Assembly (NCBI RefSeq): GCF_029873635.1 | Contig: NC_080418.1 | Location: 8,089,562 to 8,153,561 of the forward strand | Source of the DNA: Malania oleifera | Taxonomy: Eukaryota; Streptophyta; Magnoliopsida; Santalales; Ximeniaceae | DNA: 64,000 bases | Reading direction: 5' to 3' | Shown: piece after piece, positions 45,848 through 58,110 of the stretch | Position numbering within the stretch: position 1 is the first letter of the stretch | How the letters are laid out: every line of letters starts with the position of its first letter | Position numbers and translations under genes: made by a program | Notes under the pieces: generated by a model | What the model saw: only the letters and a program-made list of their open reading frames with translations | The model's database searches: none | Told to the model about the DNA's origin: nothing

Positions 45848-45899
<52 letters not shown>

Positions 45900-45920
45900 C
45901 ATAAATTTTTAGTCGCTACA
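43901..45920 (+). mobile_element. 5' LTR of element C (2020 bp)
   Basis: From TGTAGTGATCTC to TAGTCGCTACA. GTGTG precedes it (43896-43900) and GTATG follows the 3' LTR, a one-mismatch target duplication. The upstream part has TTC/GAA-rich palindromic words (GAAAGCTTCAAGAAAG). It then has a CT-rich start, the leader ACCGGAGTGGATTTGTC, a ~27-bp minisatellite (44820-45000) and the hairpin block near 45565. A long TA tract (45857-45898) lies close to the end. A degenerate primer site with CTATCAGAGCC starts nine bases after it. Confidence 0.85.
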
Positions 45921-46380
45921 ATTGTGCTATCAGAGCCTAGGTTGTTAGGTTCTGCATACTCTAAAGGAATTATACTATCAGAGTATAGGAATGAGTGGTG
46001 ATAAGAGTAGGGAAGGGGTAGCTTAGGTAAGGTAAAGTGGGTCAGGTATAGGGTGGATAGTGGATTAGAGTACCTGAGATGTTGGTGTTTGTCTTGTATC
46101 CTAGAGGTAGAATTCCCTTGACGGTCTTCTGTGGTTTTCCTGAGGCGACGGTCTTAAAAAAATCATGGCAAACCATTGACGATTTCGTTTCTGAGTGATA
46201 AGGCTGACCCTTGGATTGGGGTGTTGGAGGTCAGATGATTTATTTGTGCGAGAAAAGTGCATCAGGGAAGTCTAAGCATTTAAGTACGAGAATGTAGGGA
46301 ATTCTATTGTTTTACCTAATTTGTTGTACTGGTTGGGTCCCAGCAATACGATTCTAAGAAACTATTCTTTGCTCTGTTTT

Positions 46381-47470
46381 CAGGATTGATCCTAGGGATA
46401 AGGGCGTAGACGCCAAAGGTAATAATAATGTGGATACTTCTATCGAGGAGGATATAGATACCCCGGCGGTGCTGCAAGGTTTAGCTCGACAAGTTAGGAA
46501 GGAAATTCGGCGGGACCCTAGAGGACAGAATCACCCACAAGTAGATTGGGGCTGCACTATTGAACAGTTCACCCGTATGAGTCTGCCGACATTTGTAGGA
46601 GGAGCGGACCCAATTGCAGCCGAGGATTGGGTTTAGGAGCTTTTGGCTGTTTTACATTACACGAGCAGAGGGTGCAATACGCTACTTTCAAGTTGGTTGG
46701 GGAGGCTAAGCGGTGGTGGAGAGTAGTGAAGCTGGTGGAGGATTAGAGGCTAGGACCTGCAGTTACTACCTGGAGCCGATTTAGGGAGATCTTCTTCGAC
46801 AGATATTTTCCCGCTTCCACTAAGGAAGTTAAGGCAGAGGAGTTTCTGAATCTAACACAGGGGCACTTAACCATGCAGCAATACGCGACCAAGTTCGTGG
46901 AGCTATCTCGCTTCTCCCCGTACATGGTCCCGGATGAGCCGAAGAAAGCCCGGAGGTCTGAGAGAGGTTTGAGGCAGGGAATACGCGTATAGGTGGTGGC
47001 GTTGTAGGCCCAAAGTTTCTCTGAGGTGGTGGACAAGGCCATGGTAATGGAGGCTAGTATACAGGAGTGTGAGGGGGTAGCGAACCAGAGGAATAGACCC
47101 CTGCCTCATGGGTTTCAAACCGGCACTAGTTGGAATACATGGAGGAGGCCTGGTGGCTACGTGGGTCAATGACAGGAGGTGGAGCCCCAAGTTCCTTAGG
47201 GAACTCAGTCATGCCCTCTTTGCCCCAGGTGTCATCATAAGCATTGGGGTGAGTACCGAGGTAGATTCACTGGCTGTTACCGATGTGGTAAACCTGGCTA
47301 CATAGCACGAGACTGCCGTGCACCGTTCAGTGATGCGCTCGCACCTCATCAGTTCCGGGGATATAATCAGGCACCCTGAGGTGGTCACTACAGGGGCACC
47401 ACCCAAGCGTCGGTGTACACGCTTACGTCGAGAGATGCAGAGGACGCTAGCAACGTGGTGACACATATTT
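46381..47470 (+). pseudogene. Element C gag (degenerate)
   Basis: Follows an acceptor-like CTGTTTTCAG, with GATTGATCC where element B has GATGGATCC, so the start codon is lost (ATG to ATT at 46385). Capsid blocks are recognisable in 46430-47040 (for example [12 protein letters not shown] and [17 protein letters not shown]). TAG codons at 46635, 46744 and near 46990 sit where element B has CAG. One zinc knuckle CYRCGKPGYIARDC near 47275-47316 has His replaced by Tyr. Confidence 0.82.
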
Positions 47471-47479
47471 TTTTTATTT

Positions 47480-49860
47480 TTGTCGCATAAAGCTATTGTG
47501 TTGTTTGATTTAGGGGCGACACATTTATTCGTGGCTCGAGAGTTCATTGGATTGTGTGGGATAGAGGCCCAACCACTAGGCGTCGATTTATCAGTGGCTA
47601 CACTGACAAGGACCGTAGTAATGTGTAGGAGGATACTTGAAAATTTTTCGATTGATATTCGGGGAAAGACGTTGCCTGCTAATCTTGTAGTTCTTGACAT
47701 GCACAGATTTGAGGTGATTTTGGGGATGGACTGTTTTGCTTCTAGATATGCCAGTATCAATTGCTACAAGAAAGAGGTGGTGTTTAAACCTCCAGGGGAA
47801 CAGGAATTTAGATTTGTGGGGTTACGTGTGCGCGCCTCAACATCAATTGTATCAGCCACGCAAACTAAAAGGTTACTCTTGAATGGGTGTCAAGGGTACC
47901 TAGCTTGGGTAAAGGAAACATCCAAGGGGGAAGTTAAGCTAAAGGATATTCTGATAGTAAAGGAGTTTCCTGACGTATTTCTGGATGATTTTCCAGGATT
48001 ACCTCTTGAGCGTGAAGTAGAATTCACTATTGACCTCTCTCCGGGAATGGCACTGATCTTTAAGGCTCCGTATAGGATGGCCCCAGCGGAGTTGAAAGAA
48101 TTAAAGGAACAACTGCAAAAGTTGTTGGCTAAGGGGTTCGTCAGACCCAGTGTATCTCCGTGGGGCGCATCGGTATTATTTGTTAAAAAGAAAAATGAGT
48201 TGATGAGGATGCGCATTGACTATTGCGAGATAAATAAAGTGACGATAAAGAATAAGTACCCGCTACCCTTTATCGATGATCTATTTGACCAACTCATGGG
48301 AACGCAGGTTTTCTTGAAAATTGATATTTGGTTCAGGTATCCTTAAGTGAAAGTTAAATCAGAGGATGTACCGAAGACCGCTTTCTGAACCAGGTATGAC
48401 CATTATGAATTTTTGGTTATGCCATTCGTACTGACCAATGCTCCGGCTGTATTCATGGACTTGATGAATAGGGTCTTCCATCACTACCTGGATCAATTCA
48501 TAGTGGTATTTATTGACGACATATTGGTGTATTCAAAGAGTCTCGAAGAGCACGAGGATCATCTCAGGATAGTGCTTCAGGTGTTGAGGGAAAGGAGATT
48601 GTATGCCAAATTCAAGAAATGTGAGTTATGACTGGAATGGGTGGCATTTCTGGGGCACGTGATATCCAGGGATGGTATTTTTGTAGATTCGAGCAAGATA
48701 GAGGCTGTAGTGGATTGGGTAACACCAATAAATGTCCACGAGGTCAGGAGTTTCTTGGGATTGACAGGATACTACCGTTGATTAGTGAAGGGTTTCTCCA
48801 AGTTATCAGACCCTCTGACAAAGTTGACCAGGAAGATTATGAGATATGAGTGGACAAATGAGTGTGAGCAGAGTTTTCAAGAGTTAAAGCAATGACTTAT
48901 CACTGTGTCGGTACTGACAATCCCTTCAGGAGAAGAGGGGTTTCGTAATTTACAGTGATGTGTCTCGAAATGGGCTTGGGTGCGTACTGATGCAATGGGG
49001 AAAGGTTATTGCATATGCTTCTCGACAGCTCAAGGAATACAAGAAGAATTATCCTATGCACGACTTGGAGTTGGCAGCGGTGGTCTTTGCATTAAAAGTC
49101 TGGAGGCACTATTTGTACGGTGAAAGGTGTGAAATTTTCACAGATCATAAAAGTCTTTAGTATATTTTCACACAAAAAAAGTTGAATATGAAACAGAGAA
49201 GATGGCTTGAACTCATAAAAGACTATGACTGCACTATCAGTTATTACCCAGGAAAAGCTAATGTGGTAGCAGATGCTTTGAGTCAGAAGTCAGTGGATGC
49301 GTCAGTTTCGACAGTAGTGACCCAACACCAGATCAACATGGACCTGGAGAGGTTTGACATGGAAATGGTGGAAGGGAATCACTCGGCATTTATAGCAAGC
49401 CTAGCAATCCAGAAAACCTTACAGGAAAGGATTAAAGCTACTTAGATGAAAGATGCAGAAATGGTGAAAATTGTGGAGAAAGTACAGAGTGGACAACAAA
49501 CAGATTTCAATATCTCAGATGATGGAATTCTTAGATTTCACACCAAACTATGTGTATCTAACGACATAGGGATAAAAAGGGCTATTATGGAGGAGACTCA
49601 TCGCTATCTTTATACTGTACATCCAGGGAGTACAAAGATGGATAGAGATCTGCAAGAATTATTCTAGTGGAGCAATATAAAAAGGGAGATTGCCCGATTT
49701 GTGGAAGTGTCTGATATGCCAGTGAGTGAAAACAGAACATCAAAGACCAGCGAGACCACTACAACCTCTTCACATTCTTGAGTGGAAGTGGGAGCACATC
49801 TCAATGGACTTTGTCACGTGGTTACTGTCAGCGTTGCATGGACAGAACGTCATCTAGGTA
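47480..49860 (+). pseudogene. Element C protease, RT, RNase H and integrase start (degenerate)
   Basis: Protease active site reads [10 protein letters not shown], with the usual DSG changed to DLG. RT spans 47950-48800 and keeps [11 protein letters not shown], but has stops at about 48344, 48386, 48629 and 48778. RNase H region 48940-49445 has HDLELAAVV and TDHKS. The integrase zinc region lies at 49560-49760 with further stops. Most stops correspond to Gln, Trp or Arg codons in element B. The integrase core is broken at 49860 by element N and resumes at 52986. The host element is clearly dead. Confidence 0.88.
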
Positions 49861-50203
49861 TGTAACGCCCTGAACCCGAAACTGGGGTCCGAAATGTTAT
49901 TTAAAATAAATTTCTGATACCATATAACAAAACAGCGAAAGATTTCCATAACAATTATCGGAGCACTAAAAATTAACCTTTATTACAATACAACAATAAG
50001 GTTCTAAGGTCATCAAAAACATAAATAAAAGACTAACAATTCTAACCAAGGACCTTCTATCCCACCCACGCTTCCACTGCGCACTTTGATTACTGTCATA
50101 CTCCACATGGTATCTAAAAATTATTAGATATGGGTAGGGTGAGACACCTCTCAGTAAGAATGAAATAAATTATTATCAGTGTGTGATCAATGAGTTTTAG
50201 TGT

Positions 50204-50238
<35 letters not shown>

Positions 50239-51244
50239 CATTTAATACTGTAACATTCATGTTTACATATAAAACAACTAAACAGTTTCATAAACCAATA
50301 TTTCTATCTCCTCATTCCCTAGATCATGTTAACGTATAAGCAATTCTATCTTTCGGTGACCACATCTGGTGCATACCTAGACACTCGCTGTGAGGCGTTA
50401 TGTCTCGTTGTCCCCTACCAGCAAGCCCTCGACTACTAAGTCCCGAGGATCAAGGTCCCATAATCAAGATCGCGCCCCTCTTTTGCCTTGACATCACCAA
50501 ACATATCCCTCAGATATACAATTGCACAATACCATGGTATCATATTCATAAAGGTCCATCCACATTACTATCAACAATTCCCGTGATCTCAACAGGTTTA
50601 ATTTATACAATAATCTGAAATAATCTCATGCCGCACATTTAAATAATAAAATCATACTTTAATAACACTCAGCAAAATCATATACCTCATAATATAATCA
50701 TATATTCAAATTTAAAACCACCATATACTCATATTAAAATCAACATAATGTCCATATAATTATATTCTTTAATTTAATCGGTTAATCTTTGAAAATAATT
50801 GACATAATTTATTTCCCTTACCTCACCCAGATTTGGTGTCTACAATGCTCCTATGACAAATCGTTTCTAATTAAAATGTTGGTGGCCGAGATAGGAACCC
50901 AGTGGTATTTTTCGTTTTTCAATCGGTCGAGAATTCGCTGAAAAAATAAAGAGAGAGAAAGGGAAGGCGAGGAGAGAGAGATGAGCGTCTAGGGGCTCTT
51001 TGCAGGAAATCAAAGAGATTTCCAATTGAAATCTCCTTTCCTGAAGATTCAGGAAAGGTGTAGTTATATATATATATATATATATATATTATTATAACTT
51101 AATTAATATTATATTATATGAATATTAAATACATATATCATATTATTCATTTAATTAATTCAATTTAATAATTAATTAATTATTTATTTATTTATTTTTA
51201 GAATCATACACTAATCTTGTATAACTATTTTTGTGGTTATTACA
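49861..51244 (-). mobile_element. Element N, 3' LTR (minus strand, 1384 bp)
   Basis: Read on the minus strand it starts TGTAATAACCACAA at 51244 and ends GGGCGTTACA at 49861. It contains the leader, a GA/CT tract (50950-50990) and the hairpin block (50138-50157, minus). It is preceded in the plus direction by AGGTA; the far LTR is followed by GGGTA, a one-mismatch target duplication. Confidence 0.85.
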
Positions 51245-51604
51245 TTCTCCCTTCCTTATAAAATTTCGTCCTCGCAATTTGCTAACCAATCATTTTATAC
51301 AAACTCAAAAATGTATTTAAATAGTTATATGACTCTAAAACCGTCTCACTGATCATAAACAAAAATCGTCGATAATTTGCCATGACTTTCCTAAAATCAT
51401 TGTCTCAGGAAAATCATATAAGACCGTCACAGAATTCCTACCTTTAGCCTATGAGACAAACCTCAAATTCCACTTTAACTTCCAATAATGATTTACTAGA
51501 TTCCTAATTTACCCATTTCCTACCTTCATCAGAATTTATTCCTGTACTTTGGTAACATCATTCCTAGAGTTTACAGAATCTATATCCTAAGCTCTGATAC
51601 CACT
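51245..51604 (-). mobile_element. Element N internal domain, 360 bp, non-coding
   Basis: On the minus strand it starts with a primer site TGGTATCAGAGC (51591-51602) two bases inside the LTR and ends with a purine tract (about 51245-51258) next to the near-palindrome AAATTGCGAGGACGAAATTT. Nothing between has coding potential. Element N thus carries only the signals for replication and must depend on proteins from a relative such as C. Confidence 0.85.
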
Positions 51605-52681
51605 TGTAACACCCCAAACCCGAAACTGGGGTCCGAATTGTTATTTTAAATAAATCTTTGATACCATATAACAAAATAGTGGAAGATTTCCATAACAATT
51701 ACTAAAACACTAGAAATTAACTTTTATTACAATAAAAATCCCAATATAATAATAAGGTTCTGAGGTCATCAAAAACATAAATAAAATACTAACAATTCTA
51801 ACCAAGGACCTTTTATCCCACTCACGTTTGCACTGTGCACTTTAATTACTGTTATACACCACATGGTATCTGAAAAATGTTAGATATGGATAGGGTGAGA
51901 CTCCTCTCAGTAAGGATGAAATAAATTATTATCAGTGTGTGCCCAATGAGTTTTAGTTTATCATACATATATATAACATTTAATAGTGTAACATTCATGT
52001 TTACATATAAAACAACTAAATAGTTCTATAAACCAATTTTTCTATCTCCTCATTCCCTATATTATGTTTACGTATAAGTAATTCTATCTTTCAGTGGTCA
52101 CATCTGGTGCATACCCAGACACTCGCTGTGAGGCGTTACGTCTCACTATCCCCCACCAGCAAGCCCTCGATTAAGTCCCAAGAATCAGGATCCCATAATC
52201 AAGATCACGTCCCCCTTTGCCTTGATGTCACTAAACATATCTCTCATATATACAATTGCATGATACCATGGTACCATATTCATAAAGGTCTACCCACATT
52301 ACTATCAATAATCTCCGTGATCTCAACATGTTTAATTTATACAATAATTTGAAATAATCTCATGCTACACATTTAAATAATAAAATCATACTTTAATAAC
52401 ACTCAGCAAAATCATATATCTTATAATATAATCATATATTCAAATTTAAAACCAACATATACTCAGATTAAAATCAACATAATGTCCATACAATTCTATT
52501 CTTTAATTTAATCGGTTAATCTTTGAAAATAATTGACATAATTGATTCCCCTTACCTCACCCAGGAGTGGTGTGTGTGACGTTCCTTCGACAAATCCACT
52601 TTGGTTAAAATGTTGGTGGTTGAGATAGAAACCCAGTGGTATTTTCCGTTCTTTAATCAGTCAAAAATTCACCAAGAAAAT

Positions 52682-52738
<57 letters not shown>

Positions 52739-52985
52739 CGTCTGGGGGCTCTTTGCAGGAAATCAAAGAGATTTCCAATTGAAATCACCTTTCCTGTAGT
52801 TATATATATTATATCTTAATTAATATTATATTATATTATATTATATTAATATTATATATATATATATATATGTATATCATATTATTCATTTACTTAATTC
52901 AATTTAATAATAATTAATTAATTAACAACTTTTTTTTTTAGGATCATTTCATTAATTTTGTATAACTATTTTTTGGGTCATTACA
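51605..52985 (-). mobile_element. Element N, 5' LTR (minus strand, 1381 bp)
   Basis: Highly similar to 49861-51244, including the AAACCCGAAACTGGGGTCCG end, the CAAAGAGATTTCCAATTGAAAT block and a longer GA tract (52685-52734). It lacks a short block that is present at 51040-51060 in the other LTR. It has the TG...CA ends. Confidence 0.85.
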
Positions 52986-53425
52986 GGGTAATTGTGGATC
53001 GACTGACAAAGATTGCACATTTTGTTCCGATCAGAGTCGGTTACTCCATAAATAGGTTGATAAAACTTTATGTGCAGAAGATAGTTAGACTCCATGGTGT
53101 GCCTGTGTCCATTGTTTCAGATCGATATCCATGGTTCACCTCTCGGTTCTGCAAGAGTTTGCAGGAAACTTTGAGATCTCAACTTACTTTCAATACTGCA
53201 TTTCACCCATAGACTGACGGACAGTCGGAGCGAACGATTCAAATCTTAGAAGATATGCTGAGGGTCTATGTACTGGATTTCAGAGGTAGTTGGATCAGGT
53301 TTTTGCCACTGGTGGAATTTGCCTACAATAACAGTTATCAGACTAATATTAAGATGACACCATATGAAGCGTTGTATGGTCAAAGGTGCCGATCTTCGCT
53401 GTATTGGGATGGGGCCGCTATGTGA
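52986..53425 (+). pseudogene. Element C integrase core, C-terminally truncated
   Basis: Resumes the integrase interrupted at 49860 (VDRLTKIAHFVPIRV, IVSDRYPWFTSRF, ERTIQILEDML, PLVEFAYNNSYQ) and ends LYWDG plus a stop at 53423-53425. Relative to element B about 150 codons, comprising the integrase C-terminal block and chromodomain, are missing before the polypurine region. One stop (AFHP, then TAG, at about 53209) falls where element B has CAG. Confidence 0.87.
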
Positions 53426-53503
53426 GTGGCCCCAACTCTTTCTAGAGTTGGGTAAACAATTCGGTGATTTCTAGAGAAAATTGCATTACGTAATGATAAA
53501 CAA

Positions 53504-53536
53504 ATTTCGAGGACGAAATTTTTCATGAGGAAAAAA
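53504..53536 (+). other. Palindrome and polypurine tract of element C
   Basis: AAATTTCGAGGACGAAATTT (53504-53523) followed by a short ATGAGGAAAAAA purine run before the LTR start at 53537. Confidence 0.8.
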
Positions 53537-55497
53537 TGTAATGATTCAAAAAAAAATTAAATTAAATTAAATTTTAAAAAATAATTAATTAATACGATAT
53601 AATAATATATTAATATAATATTATATTATATATATATAAGTATAACTTGCTCTTGAAGCATAAGAAAGCTTCAAGAAAGTAGAAAGAAAAAATTGCTTCT
53701 TGAGAAGCTGAGTTTCTTGCGCCATTCTCTCTGCTTCTCTCTCCTCATGTCTCTCTTGTCTCTTTCTTCTCGAATTCATCGGCCAAACGTGTGTTGATCG
53801 AAGAATGGAAAATACCCTTGGGTTCCATTCTAGGCAACCAACATTTTAACTGGAGTTGATTTGTCGTAAGAGTGTCGTAGGTACCACTACTGGGGTGAGG
53901 TAAGAAAAATATATTATGTCAGTTTATTTTGAAAATATTCCCAATTAAATTGTAATAATTGGTTTCAAGAATAATATACATGATTTTCTGAGTATTTAGG
54001 CTTATGGAAATGGAAATTTTGAATTATTATATGTATGTTTTGGGGAATAAATTTCAATTAAATTAACTATAGGGTTTTGATCAGATCGGGATTTTTGGGA
54101 ATATATTCTAATTAAGTTAAACTCTATGGATTTGATCAAATCAGATTTTTTGGGAATATTTTGGAGTTAAATTAAATTGCGAGGATTTGATTATATTCGG
54201 GTTTTAAAAATATATTGGGGATTAAATTTAAAAATGGAGAATTGATCATACCTTCGTTATAATTAAATTTACCAATTATATATTTTGAAAATTTTTCAGG
54301 TAATTGGTGAAATTATAATTATTGAATAAATCGTGTGGCATGAGATTTAATTATATTTTACTGCATAATTGAATATGAGTATTTTTGTGGTATTAGCGTG
54401 GAAAAAAAAAGTGATTTATACTGATTGATGAAAATATTGGAAAGTGGGAAATGGTCAAACTTTGAAATAACGGCTAAGTGTCGGGTTTTGATATGACGGC
54501 TGTATGTTGAGGGTTTGATATGACTACTAAATGTCAAGTTTTTATGACATATTTTATACTGAATGACGAAATGAGTTTAAATAAAAGTTTTTATTACTTA
54601 AATTGCACTATATGATTTAAGAATCCTGAGGATAAGATGTGATAAGAGCACGATACCGTAGCTAGTATTTGAGATAGTACAACCACATTATTTTGGATGG
54701 AAGTGTTGGTAATGAAAAGTCAATTTGGCCATGGAAGGGTTGTGTACCCTCTTGGAGTCTACACTAGGCTGGGTAGGCAAATCGGACTTGCAGACATAAG
54801 GTTTGACTTAGCCTGGTAGTAGGCCAACCAGGGCTAGGTCCAGTTTTCGGACCGCACAACTTGATCATGGAGGTTTATACATGATGATGTTGTTTGTCCA
54901 AAATGAGGTTTTTTCTATGCATATATGTGAATTTATGTAGATGATATTATGTATACAACTGAGTTATATTACTAAGAAAATGTATATTTCCAATTATATA
55001 GGTGTGAGTGATATTATACAAATACCATATTTTCCAGATAAAGTAAACTAAATGAGGTGTCTGATTTCACTAAAACTCATGTTAGGCACACATTGACAAT
55101 AATTTATTCCGTTTTACTGAGAAGTGTCTCATTCCATTAAATATACAAATTTTTCATGACCATCAGGAAACCGAGTATAAGAGCTTTAGGGCAGGACCTA
55201 GACGAGCTAGCTTAGAGTGGGTAGTGTTGGGACAAGATTTTGTTTATATCTAGTTATTTTGATTATTTGTGGTTGTAATATGTTTTTGGAGAGATGTTGA
55301 TATTAAGGTTAAGAGGTAGTACTTTGGTATGCATGGTTGTAAAATTATACTTTGCTTCTGTTGGTTGCATGTTTAAATTATCTACGGAATATTAACACTC
55401 CAGACCCCATTGAGTTCATGGCGCTACAGTTGTGATTTTAGAGCAGACTTATTTTATATGAAAAAAAAATATATAGCATAATTTTCGGGTCACTACA
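53537..55497 (+). mobile_element. 3' LTR of element C (1961 bp)
   Basis: From TGTAATGATTC to GGGTCACTACA; matches the 5' LTR throughout, with a shortened minisatellite and no long TA tract near the end. The hairpin block near 55114 reads TTACTGAGAAGTGTCTCATT. Followed by GTATG. Confidence 0.85.
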
Positions 55498-56340
55498 GTA
55501 TGTGTATATCTAGGGTGTGTGGTTCGTGGACATGTCAAAGTTCTGTCAGTTTCATAGGGATCACGGACACGATACTCAGGAATGTGTTAATTGAAAAATG
55601 AAATTGAGACCTTGATAAATAAAAAAAAGGTTATCTGTCGAGGTTCGTAAACAAAAAGGATCGTCGAGGGGAAGCTCCTGAGTAGAAAAATCCAAACGGA
55701 GATGATAAAGAGGAACAAATCATTGGAAAAGTTGCTGTAATCTTTGGTGGACCTGCTAGTGGTGAAGACAGCAGAGGCACTAGAAGAAGGTATACCAAGC
55801 AGGAAAACACTATCACCTTCAGTAGCAAAGATGAAGAAGGAATACAACAACCCCATTACGATGCCCTAGTGGTATCCCTTCTGGTGGCCAACTACAAACT
55901 AAGGCGCATGTTGGTAGACAACGGGAGCTAAACCAACATAATATTCTGATCGGTGCTCGAAGGAATGAAGATTGATAAGGATCGCCTTAAATCAATCTCC
56001 ACCCCGTTGGTCGGATTTGGAGGAAACATAGTACATCCCGTGGGAACGATTACACTCCCGATGACAATGGGGATGGCCCCACGGCAAATCACCTCGTTCA
56101 CGGATTTCCTGGTGGTTGATTGGCCATCAGTATACAACATCATACTGGGCTACCCATCGCTTAATGCAGCCCGAGCCATAACATCCACTTATCACCTCAA
56201 GATGAAATTCCTTACCTCACACGGGACAAGGATGATCAAGGGAGATCAAGCAGCAGCTCGGAAACCTAGACTGTAGAAGACTTGGAGGTGAGGGGAGAAT
56301 ACCTACAAATTAGCACATTGGATGATGACCTTACACGCAT
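55498..56340 (+). pseudogene. Tat-lineage gypsy gag end and protease (degenerate)
   Basis: Around 55540-55600 the plus strand encodes FHRDHGHDTQEC, a gag C-terminal signature of Tat/Athila-type plant gypsy elements. An aspartic protease follows, with MLVDNGS at about 55905-55930 and a stop in place of the next residue. A 107-codon open stretch (55953-56276) then has FGGNIVHPVGTITLP and VVDWPSVYNIILGYPSLNA. The sequence ends in a linker (QISTLDDDLTRIP) with a stop near 56357. RT, RNase H and integrase do not follow. The N-terminal part of gag is also missing, cut at the end of element C. Confidence 0.8.
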
Positions 56341-56463
56341 ACCCATAAATGGCTCTTAAAAATTTCATTGCAAAAGTTGTACAACAGAATTGAAATCCTG
56401 TTACTCAAAAATTTGTACCACAAGAATTTCAAAAGTACACTATCAATAAAACCACAAGCTGGT

Positions 56464-58110
56464 CTATTCAAGCATTAGCTTTGCTTCCTTCTGCAAAATT
56501 TTTTCCCCAGGCTCCTCCTCTTCGTCCATTTCCTCCCCTAATGCTAGGCTCTTGTTGCCGTAGCCATACGAACACACGCCAGCAAGGGAAAGGTCAAGGT
56601 ACATCGTCCTGACCTGCTCGCAACACCTCCTAAAGCCTTCACGATAGGTCTTGGCAGTGTCAAAGATGAACTGTTCAGAATATTTGTACTTCGACATCTC
56701 AGAGGGCCCTCTCGCAGAGTTTCGCTTCAACATGGGCTTTATGAAGTTCATTTTGAGCAGCAACGTACTTATCTTTGGTCTCCAAGGTCTTTCGATACAT
56801 CTCAGTTACCTTCTTCTTCTGGGTCAGAACCATTGTCGCCATATGTTGACCCCACAAGGTTAGTAAAAAAAAAGGTGGGGGGGGGGGGATCACAGGCCTT
56901 GAAGGTGCCTAGTATGTAGTGTGTCGTATGGTTGCAGACAGGTGATCAGGAAGGGAACATTGGGCCGCCACCATGTCTTCCACATGCATCGCCCGATGCA
57001 ACGCATAACCAGAAGGGTTGGCTCATGAAAGATGGCCCCTCTCAAAATAGCTGAATCAGGTGGATTCGCCGCTAGAGGGGGCTCGCTCTCAGCTACATGA
57101 GCTTCCTCCCTCTAGGAAGAATCCCCTTGAAATTCTCTCTTCTTCTTCTTGCTTTTGCTCGATCTCTGCTTCTTTGCCTCAGCTATCAGGGTCTCATATT
57201 TGTTGAAGTCCATATCTGCAAAAAGAAAAGAGAGATAAGGCTACAGATCACTACTGAGGAACATAAGTATACACACCATGAAAGCGAGGCAATGATGAGA
57301 CTTGGGGAGACCCGGCTAAGCCCACACTGCACAAGGACTCGCTCCTTGAGCAGCTCTTCGTGAGGGACAATCCCCTGTCGACCAATAGCCCCTAGGTCTT
57401 TAAGGATAGCCTACTCGAAGGGAGACAAAGTGAGAGATATATGACGTAGCCGGGCTAAAAAGGAAGAAAGGAAAAGTTAAGCAACATGTACTTACACATA
57501 GCTCATGCACACACAATAAGTAAAGGAAGAAGAAAAGAACATCACCATTGAGAGGAGTAGACCAAACGTGAGACCCATGATAGTTTAACTCCCTAGATGC
57601 AAAAAAGTATCGAGACTTCAATTGTGAATGGAAGAGCTACCAAGGGGTAAATAGCTTATAGTCAAAAACATAGTTGAAGTAATACAACTCTTTCTCTACA
57701 GAGTGCGTCCTCATCTGTAAGCAACTCCGAAAGAGAGGCACCGTGGGTTGATGACATCGCTGGAGGAGGAGGACAACAAAAGATACTAACGACGGGTAGG
57801 AGTTGGGAACAAGTTGTGATGGTGCTATGTTATAAAAGTGTAACACGTTAGAAAAAAAAAAGGACTAAAAGGTAGCCTAAGTCCTAAGTTGAGAAAGTCA
57901 GTATATAAATAGATTTCATTTGGACCGGGGTCAAGAGTAGACTCAGAGATGGAAGGTAATCTAATGCTAATGTTATAAGGGATAGCAAAAAATGACGGAC
58001 ATTTTGCATATTTGAGGGAGAAAGATCACACTGTGCACGCCTCACAGTAATTGGGGGCTTGGCTTGAGGCACCAAGGACTCCATGAGAAAAACAAGGACA
58101 AGACAACTAA
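56464..58110 (-). pseudogene. Antisense ORF of gypsy-type element (PF04195-like), broken
   Basis: The minus strand carries pieces of a protein common in plant gypsy-associated genes (putative gypsy-type transposon domain). From about 57960 to 57637 there is LYTDFLNLGLRLPFSPF, then IAPSQLVPNSYPSLVSFVVL and PTVPLFRSCLQ. From about 57420 to 57290 there is ILKDLGAIGRQGIVPHEEL with a stop nearby. A Lys-rich segment starts MDFNKYETLIAEAKKQRSS (57213). The last part (56893-56464) is coiled-coil like and ends FRRCCEQVRTMYLDLSLAGV plus an acidic tail. Frame changes and possible introns separate the parts. Its position between protease and LTR and its antisense orientation fit the additional ORF of Tat elements. 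Its function is unknown. Confidence 0.6.

Noticed and set aside
47209-47760. 183-codon minus-strand ORF
   Set aside because: Antisense to element C gag/protease; no domain recognised.
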